DNA of 64,000 bases, from assembly GCA_964560355.1 (NCBI GenBank), contig CAZLLI010000001.1, forward strand, positions 48,736-112,735, given 5' to 3'. This stretch comes from JAKEHA01 sp964560355 (GTDB taxonomy: Bacteria; Krumholzibacteriota; Krumholzibacteriia; WVZY01; JAKEHA01). A program made the position numbers and the translations under genes. Positions 8,901 through 17,017 of the stretch are shown one piece after another (the first letter of the stretch is position 1; every line of letters starts with the position of its first letter). Below the pieces are notes generated by a model. The model was given only the letters and a program-made list of their open reading frames with translations, had not been told where the DNA came from and did not search any database.

Positions 8901-9626
8901 TCAGCGGTACAGCGCTTTGATTCTTCCCCACGTCGAGGCTTCGACCGCGAGCGGCATGACGTAGAAGCGCCACACCAGGCTGCTGCTGTTGAAGGTCCCG
9001 TCCGACGCCACCACGCGCCAATAGTAGACGGTGTTCGCTTGCAGCGGGCCGACGTCGAAGAAGCGATCGCTGATCGCAGCCGCCACCTGCGGCGGCGGGT
9101 TGGTGGTGCCGAAGAGGACGCGGTAGGTAACGGGCTGAAGATCGGTGTCGCCCGACCGCCACCGCAGCGTGACGGTGGGAGGCGCGTACCCCAAGTTGGC
9201 CGGCGTTGGGTCGAAGGGCGGAATCGGCGGCGTGTTCTCTTTGGTGACGAACGACCACGTCGGGCTCGCGGCCTCGAGCCCGGCGGGATCGCGCGCGACG
9301 ACGCGCCAGTGATACGACGTGATGAACTCGAGCGTGGGCGGAATGTAGTAAGGCGTGGCGACGCCGGTCGCGACCAGCGGCGGATCGTCGCTCGCGCCGA
9401 AATAGATGTCGTAGGTGACGTTGTCGCCGTCGGGGTCGCCGCCGACCCAAGACACGGACGAGCCGATCATCTGCTCGGCCGCGCCGTCGAACGGTCGCGG
9501 GACCGACGGGACGTTGGGCGCCGTGTTGTCGGCGAAAGAGACTTGCGGCAGGAGCGCCGCGATCAGCGCGAGCGCGACGAACGCGACGCACCGATCAGCA
9601 CGTCGTTCGTGTACGTATGCTGACAT
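8901..9626 (-). CDS. Small secreted protein with two Fn3-like repeats and an STWGRIKALYR C-tail
   Basis: A 241-residue exported protein. The second of two nearby ATGs (9626) is chosen because AGGAGG lies 7 bases before it and only 1 base before the first ATG (9632). After a signal peptide (VAFVALALIAALLPQVSFA) come two repeats of the type found in the giant paralogues (YDIYFGASDDPPLVA ... YHWRVVARD; YRVLFGTTNPPPQVA ... YYWRVVASD). There is no dockerin and no FlgD-like tail. The protein instead ends EASTWGRIKALYR, which resembles the last residues of the secreted protein at 61409-62491. It sits between the hydrolase and the largest giant, probably in the same secretome cluster. Confidence 0.8.
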   Translation of the reverse strand: MSAYVHERRADRCVAFVALALIAALLPQVSFADNTAPNVPSVPRPFDGAAEQMIGSSVSWVGGDPDGDNVTYDIYFGASDDPPLVATGVATPYYIPPTLEFITSYHWRVVARDPAGLEAASPTWSFVTKENTPPIPPFDPTPANLGYAPPTVTLRWRSGDTDLQPVTYRVLFGTTNPPPQVAAAISDRFFDVGPLQANTVYYWRVVASDGTFNSSSLVWRFYVMPLAVEASTWGRIKALYR

Positions 9627-9689
9627 GCTCATGCCTCCTCGGGCGCTGGAGTCAGAGCTACTACTCGACGCCGCGGGCGCGAGCGCGCC

Positions 9690-12600
9690 TCACTTGAGCA
9701 GCACGAGCTTCCTCGTCAACCGCTCGCCTCCGACATCGAGGACGTAGAAGTATACACCACTCGAGACGGCCGCACCGCGATCGTCCTTGCCCTGCCACTC
9801 GACGCGATGCGAGCCCCCTCCCTGCTCCTCGTCGACCAGCGTCTTCACGAGGCGACCTGAAAGGTCGATTATGCGCAGGCGGACGCCCTCTCGTTCCGTC
9901 GAGGCTGGCAATTCGTACGTAATCGTGGTCCTCGGATTGAACGGGTTGGGGTAGTTCTGGTGCAGCGCAAGCTCCTGGGTCGCGGGCCGGACCTCGACAG
10001 TCGGGCCCAAGTCTATGAATAGTTGTGGCGCGTCCATGAGATCGTCGACGAACCCGCTGATCAGGATATCGCCATTGATCCCGCGGCTCATGTCGAAATA
10101 GAGCTCGATGAATTCCCCGGTGCCCGTGACCGCCGCACTCGCAAGGGTGTAGGCGCCGATCACGGACGTACCCAAACTCGGGGTGCGGACCTCGATGATT
10201 TCGAAGTCGCTGGACGCACCCCGACGCGCGGCGCCGATCATCGGCATCTTGGCGTTCGACATTGAATAGAACCCGAACGCTTCTAGTGAAGGCACATTTG
10301 CCGCTGAAAGTCGCACGACGAGCGTGTCGGCACGCGTCGACGTTGAAGCGAGTGACACCACTGGCCACATGGCGGTCCGCTTTCCCCGCGCCGACGCACC
10401 GGCGACGGCGCGATCGCAAAGTTCACACGAACCGTCGATCGCTGCCTTGTGGATACAACGCGCGTCGCGTGGCGTCACCGCGCCGCCACAGTCGACGTCG
10501 CCCACGGTGTACGCGGCAGCTCCGCCGCAATCCGGGTTCCATAGCGCGACGTCCATCGCGCATTGCGCGTCGGCGAGCGTCAACACTCCGTCCTGCACCA
10601 GGTCACCGGGCTGCCGTACCACAAAATTCCAAAGTGACCCCGGCGTCGTCGCCACGCCGTCCGACACGTCCACGCGCCAGTAATAGGCGCGTCCTATTTC
10701 CAACCGACCAGGTGCGTACTGTGGTTCGGGCGTCGACGAAACTACCAGGGGCGGCGAAGATGTCCGGCCGAAGTACACCGCGTAGGTGAGAGACTGGCCA
10801 TCGACATCGCTCGCGGTCCAGGTGAGCACAGGATACGACGGCCCCGACGCGCCGCCGTGCCACGGCCACGGACTCGACGCGGCGGTCGGCGGCGTGTTGG
10901 GCTTGGTCGTGAAGGACCAGGTCGGTCCCGACGCCGCGGCGCCGACGGTGTCGCGAGCAACGACGTGCCAGTAGTATCGCGTTGCCAACGCAAGTGCGCC
11001 CGGGCTGTACGTGCGATTGACGATCGATGTCGCGACAAGGGGCGGGACGTCGCCGGTACCGAAGTACACGTCGTAGGTCACGAGATCCCCATCGGGGTCA
11101 CCGCTGCTCCATGAGAGATTGGCCGTGGGTGAAACCCCACTCGCACCGTCGGACGGCGATGGATACGACGGCACTGAGGGCGCTCGATTCGACGCGGCGG
11201 TCGTGAATGACCATTGGACTCCCGACGTGGAGTCGCCGTGCGCGTCCGTTGCGACGACGCGCCACTGATACCCGGTCGCGTACGCAAGCGTGGCGGGTTT
11301 GAACGAACGCGACACCAGGTTCGACGCGACGAGCGGCGGATTGGGCCCAGGTCCGAGGTACACGCGATACGTGATCGCGTCCAAGTCCGGATCACTGCAG
11401 CTCCACGTGAGCGTCGGATTGCGTGTGATATCGCTCGCACCGTTGACGGGCGACGGGCCGGCGGGTTCGCCGGGTGGGCTATTGCCCGGAATCGTTGTGA
11501 AGGTCCACAGCGGACCTAGCGTTGTGAGTCCGCCGGTGTCCCGCGCCAGCACGCGCCAGTAGTAGCGCATCCCGCGAACGAGGATCGGCGGCGCGTAGGA
11601 CGGCGAGATGCGATTCGTCGCCACGAGCGGCGGATTCGGCGAGGTCCCCAGATAAACGTCGTAATAGAGAAACTGTCCCTCCGGATCACTCGCGCTCCAC
11701 GATAGGACGGGCCCCGCCGAGACGTTGGTCGCGCCGTCGGGGGGCGATGGATTCGCCGGGGGTGTTGGCGGACTGTTACCGGCCATCGTGTTGAATCGCC
11801 ACGTTGGCCCCGACGTCGCAGCCCCCTTCGAATCGCGCGCCACGATGCGCCAGTAATAGCGCGTCGAGAATCCGAGCGCTCCGGGGGAGTACGTACTGGC
11901 GGCCACGTTGCTCGCCACCAATGGCGGAGTCACCGCCGTTCCGAAGTACACATCGAACTTGACCACGTCGGCGTCCGGGTCGGTGCCGGTCCATGCGAGC
12001 GTCTGGTCGACCGGTCGGTTTGTAGCCGCGTTCGCTGGGACTGGATTCGACGGCGCGTTGGGCGGAAGGTTGGACGGACGGGTCGTAAACGTCCACGTCG
12101 GTCCCGATGTCTCTGCTCCCGCCGGATCGCGCGCGACGATTCGCCAATAGTGCGGAGTCGAGAAGCTGAGCGTGTCGGGGTCGTAGGTGGCGGCCGGCCA
12201 CGCGGTCACCACGAGCGGCGGCGGCGACACCGTCCCGAAGTACACATCGAAAGTAAGCGGATCGTTGTCGCGATCGCTTGCGGACCAGGACACTCTTTGG
12301 TCGATAGGACGGTTGGTAGCGTTGTTCGACGGAACCGGAGCGAGGGGAACGCTGGGCGGGTAATTGGCGGGGCGCGTGACGAAACTCCACACCGGTCCCG
12401 AGGTCTCGTGTGCCGCGATATCGCGGGCGACCACGCGCCAGTAGTATGTGACCGAGAATGTGAGCAGCGCGGGTGTGAAAGTAGAGATGGTCTGGTTTGC
12501 GGCGACCAACGGGGGCGACGATGCCGTGCCGAAGTACACGTCGTACATCAACGGGTCGCCGTCGATGTCGGCTCCTTGCCACGCCAAGGTCACGGCGAGC

Positions 12601-13466
12601 AGCACATCGGTCGCGGTGTTCGCGGGCGAAGGCTCGTACGGCGAGCTCGGCGGCGAATTAGCGGCGCGAGTGGTAAACGTCCAGGTAGGGCCGGATTCCT
12701 CGAGTCCGAAAGCGTCGCGGACGACGACACGCCAGTAGTGCTGCGTCAATTCGGCAAGCGGAGTCGACGGCGTGTAGTTCGCAGTTGCGAGGCCGGCCGC
12801 CGCAAGGGGAGGTGTCGTCGTTGTACCGAGGTAGACGTCGTAGCCCGCGATATTGTTGTCGAAATCCTGCGATGTCCACGTCATCAGCGGGATGACGCTG
12901 TGACTGGAAGTCTGATTCGCTGGCGACGGCGCCGAGGGCGGTATCGGCGGGCTGTTGCCGACGCACTCGCAGGTCGCATCCGCGTTGAAGTGCGCCACGA
13001 CACTCGTGGTCGGTATTTCGCTGTAGTCGCAACCGCTCGCCGCGATGCTCCCCATGGATGGGGCCGGTAGAATCGGGTACGGACAGCAAGACTGCGTCGA
13101 CCCCGAACGCATGTAATTGATCCGCAGCACGCTCACGGGTTGCGTATAGCAGCTTTGCAACACAATCGAGACGCCGGTCTGCGAGTTCCCGAACTTCATC
13201 ATCCCCGGTGTGACCGTCTCTCCGACGTACACCGCCCCTAGACAGGCCGGCACTGGAGCTGAAAACTGCACGGTGTTGACGCCCGCGAAATCGGGGCGGA
13301 ACACGACGTAGGCCGTGATGGGACCGGGGTTGTTTCCTGAGAAGCTGCAGGTGTTACCGGTGACATCGGTGTAAAGACCGATGTTGGCGCCCGCGGCGCG
13401 GGCAGGACGCGCCACGAGCATCGCGCATAGAAACGCGGCGGCCAGACAAGCGCACAGTACCCTCAT
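9690..13466 (-). CDS. Giant secreted protein: Cys-rich N-domain, 8 Fn3-like repeats, dockerin, cohesin-like, FlgD-like C-tail (copy 3)
   Basis: The largest paralogue, 1258 residues. The signal peptide (LAAAFLCAMLVARPARA, then AGANIG) is followed by the Cys-rich domain (NTCSFSG, PACLG, SCCPYP, ATCECVG), diverged from copies 1 and 2. I count eight Fn3-like repeats with xYDVYxGTxxxPPLV and YYWRVVARD signatures. Next are a dockerin-like segment (GDLVQDGVLTLADAQCAMD, VGDVDCGGAVTPRDARC), a cohesin-like sandwich and a FlgD-like tail (NYPNPFNPRTTITYELP ... SSGVYFYVLDVGGERLTRKLVLLK). It lacks the extra Fn3 domain before the tail. The ATG has AGGGGG about 9 bases upstream. Repeat number (4, 4, 8) is the main variable among the paralogues. 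The role is unknown. Confidence 0.85.
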   Translation of the reverse strand: MRVLCACLAAAFLCAMLVARPARAAGANIGLYTDVTGNTCSFSGNNPGPITAYVVFRPDFAGVNTVQFSAPVPACLGAVYVGETVTPGMMKFGNSQTGVSIVLQSCYTQPVSVLRINYMRSGSTQSCCPYPILPAPSMGSIAASGCDYSEIPTTSVVAHFNADATCECVGNSPPIPPSAPSPANQTSSHSVIPLMTWTSQDFDNNIAGYDVYLGTTTTPPLAAAGLATANYTPSTPLAELTQHYWRVVVRDAFGLEESGPTWTFTTRAANSPPSSPYEPSPANTATDVLLAVTLAWQGADIDGDPLMYDVYFGTASSPPLVAANQTISTFTPALLTFSVTYYWRVVARDIAAHETSGPVWSFVTRPANYPPSVPLAPVPSNNATNRPIDQRVSWSASDRDNDPLTFDVYFGTVSPPPLVVTAWPAATYDPDTLSFSTPHYWRIVARDPAGAETSGPTWTFTTRPSNLPPNAPSNPVPANAATNRPVDQTLAWTGTDPDADVVKFDVYFGTAVTPPLVASNVAASTYSPGALGFSTRYYWRIVARDSKGAATSGPTWRFNTMAGNSPPTPPANPSPPDGATNVSAGPVLSWSASDPEGQFLYYDVYLGTSPNPPLVATNRISPSYAPPILVRGMRYYWRVLARDTGGLTTLGPLWTFTTIPGNSPPGEPAGPSPVNGASDITRNPTLTWSCSDPDLDAITYRVYLGPGPNPPLVASNLVSRSFKPATLAYATGYQWRVVATDAHGDSTSGVQWSFTTAASNRAPSVPSYPSPSDGASGVSPTANLSWSSGDPDGDLVTYDVYFGTGDVPPLVATSIVNRTYSPGALALATRYYWHVVARDTVGAAASGPTWSFTTKPNTPPTAASSPWPWHGGASGPSYPVLTWTASDVDGQSLTYAVYFGRTSSPPLVVSSTPEPQYAPGRLEIGRAYYWRVDVSDGVATTPGSLWNFVVRQPGDLVQDGVLTLADAQCAMDVALWNPDCGGAAAYTVGDVDCGGAVTPRDARCIHKAAIDGSCELCDRAVAGASARGKRTAMWPVVSLASTSTRADTLVVRLSAANVPSLEAFGFYSMSNAKMPMIGAARRGASSDFEIIEVRTPSLGTSVIGAYTLASAAVTGTGEFIELYFDMSRGINGDILISGFVDDLMDAPQLFIDLGPTVEVRPATQELALHQNYPNPFNPRTTITYELPASTEREGVRLRIIDLSGRLVKTLVDEEQGGGSHRVEWQGKDDRGAAVSSGVYFYVLDVGGERLTRKLVLLK

Positions 13467-13531
13467 GATAGGTGCCCCCTAAAGGAGTTGGCACCACAGG
13501 CTAGTGCGCCAATTCGTGCCCTAGCGGCTAA

Positions 13532-14944
13532 TCATGCCGTCTTCCCGTGCCACCTTTCCATGTGGCGCGCGTGCGTCTCCAGGTAGGAGCCGGGCGCGAA
13601 GTGGGTGTCGTAAAAACCGAGATCCAGGTGGTGGGCCTGCAAATAGGTTAGCACGAAGATCGACGGCACGGTGCCGGGGAACTTGCCGAAGCGGTCGAAG
13701 ATGTACTGGGCCTGGTGGGCGACGCAGGCCTTGAATTCGTCGTCGTGGACCTTGCCGGCGCCGCGCACGCGCGGGTTCTCCTTGTACGGGCCCGGTGTCT
13801 CCGCGTTGAAAGGACCGCCGGGGCCGAACTTGCGCCGCACGACGGCTTCGGTGGCGTCGCGCATGTCCTTATAGTGCGGCGGGCAGAATCCTTCGAACAC
13901 GCCGGTGAGTCCGGTGACGTTGGGGAGTGCCCACTTGGGGTTGGTGTCGAAGCGAAATCCCAGGCCGGGCATCGCGGGGTCGCCGCTCGCGCCAAGCACG
14001 CTGAAGGGCGTGAGCCCGTCGAACATCCAGCCGCCCAGGCCGGTCGCTTGCAGCATGAGCATCCCCGCGTAGCACGCGGTGGAAAGCTCCGCGGTCACTT
14101 CCGCGAGACACAGCTGCTCCAAGTAGGTGAGCGGATACGGATTGTTGACGTCCACGAGGTGCGCGTACTTCTCGATGCCGGGAATCTTGTTGCCGTTCAC
14201 GTCGTCGAAGAAGCACGCGCCGTTTTGCACGATGTAGCAGATCCCCGCGAGCGTGTGCTGCGCCAAGTCGGCGACGGGAATGATGAGCGTGCTGCCGGGC
14301 CGGTTCACGCACCACGGGTTGTGCTGGTCGATGTGCGCGGGGTTGTCGGGAATGTGGAGGCGCGTGTCGGACAGCTTGCGAACGCGCGCGCGGTGCGCCG
14401 CGAAGTACGCGTTCAAGTCGAGGTTGCCGTCGGCGTCGAGCGGGCGCAGGTCGGGCGCGTCGCGGGTCGGGAAGAAATACACGCCGGAGTCGTCGGTGAA
14501 GAAGATCTCGCTGGTGTGGAATCCGGCCGCGGACGGAAACGTGCGCCCGCCGGCGCCGACCGCGTAGTTGGGAATGCTGGGGATGTAGTGTTTGTTGTAC
14601 GGGTGGAGGTAGAACCAGCCCGTGTTCCCCGCCGTCGCCGTGAGCACCATCATCTGCTCGAGGTCGTCGAGCGGCATCGGTTGCTCTTGCGACGTGAACG
14701 CGAGCGGGCCGTCGGGGATCGACGCACCCAGCGAGAAACGGCGCGCGCGGCGGCCGTGGAGCGCTTCGATCAGCGGGAACTGGACGGCGTCGTCCAAGCC
14801 CGGAGGCGCCGATGAAACGCGGTCGAGGAGCACGCGGCCCTTGCGCTTCATGCGCTCGCCGCGCGAGTTGAGTCCACAACCGGCGAGCAATACGCCGGTA
14901 CCGAGAGCCATGTAACCGAGCATCGAGCGACGGGTGAGTTTCAT
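13532..14944 (-). CDS. Tat-exported lipoprotein, possible nitroreductase-like fold
   Basis: A 470-residue protein that starts with a twin-arginine signal (LTRRSMLGYMALGTGVLLAGCG) ending in a lipobox Cys, which implies folding before export and lipid anchoring. The mature N-terminal part contains HGRRARRFSLG followed by DLEQMMVLTATAGNTG, and a later helix TACYAGMLMLQATGLGGWMF. These resemble the flavin-binding Arg patch and the helix of nitroreductases, and Tat export would suit a cofactor enzyme. I do not recognise the family with confidence and see no metal site. The downstream SRPBCC gene begins 44 bases later on the same strand. Confidence 0.6.
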   Translation of the reverse strand: MKLTRRSMLGYMALGTGVLLAGCGLNSRGERMKRKGRVLLDRVSSAPPGLDDAVQFPLIEALHGRRARRFSLGASIPDGPLAFTSQEQPMPLDDLEQMMVLTATAGNTGWFYLHPYNKHYIPSIPNYAVGAGGRTFPSAAGFHTSEIFFTDDSGVYFFPTRDAPDLRPLDADGNLDLNAYFAAHRARVRKLSDTRLHIPDNPAHIDQHNPWCVNRPGSTLIIPVADLAQHTLAGICYIVQNGACFFDDVNGNKIPGIEKYAHLVDVNNPYPLTYLEQLCLAEVTAELSTACYAGMLMLQATGLGGWMFDGLTPFSVLGASGDPAMPGLGFRFDTNPKWALPNVTGLTGVFEGFCPPHYKDMRDATEAVVRRKFGPGGPFNAETPGPYKENPRVRGAGKVHDDEFKACVAHQAQYIFDRFGKFPGTVPSIFVLTYLQAHHLDLGFYDTHFAPGSYLETHARHMERWHGKTA

Positions 14945-14987
14945 GGCCGCATGCTATCACCGCGCGACGATTCCTGGCCAGCGCCTC

Positions 14988-15557
14988 CTACGTCGGTCCC
15001 CGGTACCGTCGCTCGGCCTGGCGGCGTATCTCCGCGACGGTGAGCTTGCGAATCAGCACAATGCCGACGCCGAACGTGCGCCAGTAGCGTTGGAAGCGGT
15101 GCCGCGATTCCGCGTCGGTGGCGACGACGCGCGTGCGCGTGCGCACGCGCGAGCGCGCGCCGCCGTCGAGCGGCTCCGCTTCGATCGTCCACGCGATCTT
15201 GACGAAGCCCGGCGTGTCGAAGCGCGCGAAGCGTTCCGGCTCGATCGCCTTGAACACCACGTCCGCTTCCCACGGTTTCGTCACCGCGCCCATCACCCAC
15301 TCGCGCCCCGGCGTGTGCGACAGCACGCCCCACCCCAAGTCGCGCATGTCGGCGATCAAGCCCTTCGAACCCACGAAGTGCGGCGCCTCCGCGCGCAGCA
15401 CCCGCGCGCGCGTGGTGAAGATCCAGCGCACCAGCGGAATCGACATCAAGTCGAAGCGCTCGGCGACGTCGAACACCACGTTCACCGGTGCGCGCACCGT
15501 CGCCTCGTGGCGCTCGTCGATGTCGGGCGCCGGGATGAAGGCGTCGATCGGCGGCAC
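14988..15557 (-). CDS. SRPBCC-family (START-like) protein
   Basis: A 189-residue protein of the polyketide cyclase/START-like helix-grip fold that binds hydrophobic ligands. The N-terminal strand HEATVRAPVNVVFDVAERFD, the middle VMGAVTKPWEADVVFKAIEPERFARFDTPGFVKIAWTIEAEP and the C-terminal helix HRFQRYWRTFGVGIVLIRKLTVAEIRRQAE follow the family order. A GTG two bases after the stop codon of the upstream aminopeptidase-like gene is the only sensible start, as the next Met is about 35 residues inside. No Shine-Dalgarno precedes it, so translational coupling is likely. The ligand is unknown. Confidence 0.75.
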   Translation of the reverse strand: MPPIDAFIPAPDIDERHEATVRAPVNVVFDVAERFDLMSIPLVRWIFTTRARVLRAEAPHFVGSKGLIADMRDLGWGVLSHTPGREWVMGAVTKPWEADVVFKAIEPERFARFDTPGFVKIAWTIEAEPLDGGARSRVRTRTRVVATDAESRHRFQRYWRTFGVGIVLIRKLTVAEIRRQAERRYRGPT

Positions 15558-15559
15558 GG

Positions 15560-16594
15560 CTAGAAGCGTCCCGCGTCGACGTCGTGGATGAACTGCACGA
15601 CGCCCTGCATGTACGTCGCCTGGTCGTCGTACATGGCGAGGTGGCTCCCGTTCGGGCAGTACAAGTAGCGCCCGTGCTTCACCACGCCCGCCATCATCTC
15701 CATGTGCTTGGGATCCATGGTGTCGTATTGCGCGCCGATCACCAGCGTCGGCACCGTGATGTTCGCGAGGTCGGCGGTGCGATTCCATTTCTCCAGCTTG
15801 CCGCTCGCGTCCAATTCGCTCGGGCCCTGCATGGGAATGTAGACCGCCGGGTTCATGTGCTTGAACGCGCGCAGCACCGGGTCGGGCCACTGCGCGTACG
15901 GCATGCGCAGGATGTGGTGCTCGTAGTGGTTCGGAATCAAAAGCTCCATGTAGCGTGGGTTCGCGTAGTCCTTCGCCGCTTCGATCTTCTGCAGCTCCGC
16001 GAGCACGTTCGGGTCCATGCTCGCCTTGAAGACCGATTTTGCATACGCGCTGTAGTCGGGGATGCTCGACATCATGTTGGAGATGACGAGTCCCTTCAGG
16101 TTCTGCTGGTACTTGAGCGCGTACTCCATCGCGAGAATTCCGCCCCACGAGTGCCCGAGCAGGTAGAAGTTGCTCGCGTCGAGTCCGAGCGCCTGCCGCA
16201 CCTGCTCCACTTCTTCGACGAAGCGCGCCGTGTCCCACAACGAGGAGTCGTCGGGCTGGTCGCTGTAGTACGAACCGAGCTGGTCGTAGTAATAGAACTC
16301 GATGTCCGCGCCGGGGAGAAAGCTGTCGAAGCACTCCATGTATTCGTGCGTGAAGCCAGGGCCGCCGTGGAGGAGCAGCAATTTGACGCGCGGGTTGTTG
16401 CCCGTGCGCTTCGTCCACACGTGGAACTGGCCCTTCGGCGTGTCGACGGCGACCATCTTGACACCGCCGCTCAAGACGTCGTCGCGGCCCGTATTATCGA
16501 AGTAGGATGCCGTCGCACGCTCTTCCGGCTCGGTCTTCTTCGTGCACGCGGACAGCACCAGCGCGCACAACGCGAGTATCGCGATGCGTTTCAT
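15560..16594 (-). CDS. Proline iminopeptidase-like lipoprotein (S33 alpha/beta hydrolase)
   Basis: A 344-residue lipoprotein (lipobox ALVLSAC). The hydrolase core has the oxyanion loop LLLLHGGPGFTHEY, DQLGSYYSDQP, the nucleophile elbow GHSWGG, a candidate acid in VIGAQYDTMDP and the catalytic His in PNGSHLAMYDD. HGGPG together with GHSWGG is characteristic of proline iminopeptidases, which remove N-terminal proline from small peptides. Here it would act from the periplasmic face of a membrane. It lies 4 bases upstream of no other gene on its 5' side than the VOC gene, which shares its strand, and the SRPBCC gene follows after 2 bases, so VOC-hydrolase-SRPBCC look like an operon fragment. Confidence 0.85.
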   Translation of the reverse strand: MKRIAILALCALVLSACTKKTEPEERATASYFDNTGRDDVLSGGVKMVAVDTPKGQFHVWTKRTGNNPRVKLLLLHGGPGFTHEYMECFDSFLPGADIEFYYYDQLGSYYSDQPDDSSLWDTARFVEEVEQVRQALGLDASNFYLLGHSWGGILAMEYALKYQQNLKGLVISNMMSSIPDYSAYAKSVFKASMDPNVLAELQKIEAAKDYANPRYMELLIPNHYEHHILRMPYAQWPDPVLRAFKHMNPAVYIPMQGPSELDASGKLEKWNRTADLANITVPTLVIGAQYDTMDPKHMEMMAGVVKHGRYLYCPNGSHLAMYDDQATYMQGVVQFIHDVDAGRF

Positions 16595-16598
16595 CGTG

Positions 16599-16964
16599 TC
16601 AGCCTACTTTCTTCGGATCGAAATGGGGATTCTCGATGATGCCGAGCGTGTTGCCGAAGGGGTCCGCGATCGCGGCCACCTGGATGCCTTCGCCCACGTC
16701 TTGCAGCGGCTCGCGGACGGCGGCACCCATTTTCTCGAGGCTCGCGAGCGCTTCGGCCGCGTTCGCCACCGCCCAGTACGCCACCGTGCCGCCGGGTCCC
16801 GGCTTGCCGTCGGGCACCAATCCCAATTCGAAGCCGCCCACTTCGAAGCCCACATAGAACGGTTGGTCGAAGTACGGGCCGTGCCCGGCGAGTTTCGTGT
16901 ACCAGTCCTTCGCTCTTGCCAGATCGTCGACGTGATAGATCACCGTGCGCAATCCGCGGATCAT
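16599..16964 (-). CDS. VOC (glyoxalase/bleomycin-resistance) family protein
   Basis: A 121-residue single vicinal-oxygen-chelate module pair. The first beta-alpha-beta unit begins LRTVIYHVDDLARAKDWYTKLAG; the second contains PGGTVAYWAVANAAEALASLEKMGA and ends IADPFGNTLGIIENPHF, the typical closing strand that supplies a metal-ligand Glu. The start is supported by GAGGAGG about 6 bases upstream. It is the first gene of a tight run with the S33 lipoprotein (4 bases) and the SRPBCC gene. The substrate cannot be predicted. Confidence 0.85.
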   Translation of the reverse strand: MIRGLRTVIYHVDDLARAKDWYTKLAGHGPYFDQPFYVGFEVGGFELGLVPDGKPGPGGTVAYWAVANAAEALASLEKMGAAVREPLQDVGEGIQVAAIADPFGNTLGIIENPHFDPKKVG

Positions 16965-17017
16965 GAGAGACCTCCTCGTGGTCCGCGGATTGTAGCACTG
17001 CCCGGGGTGGAGATGTC

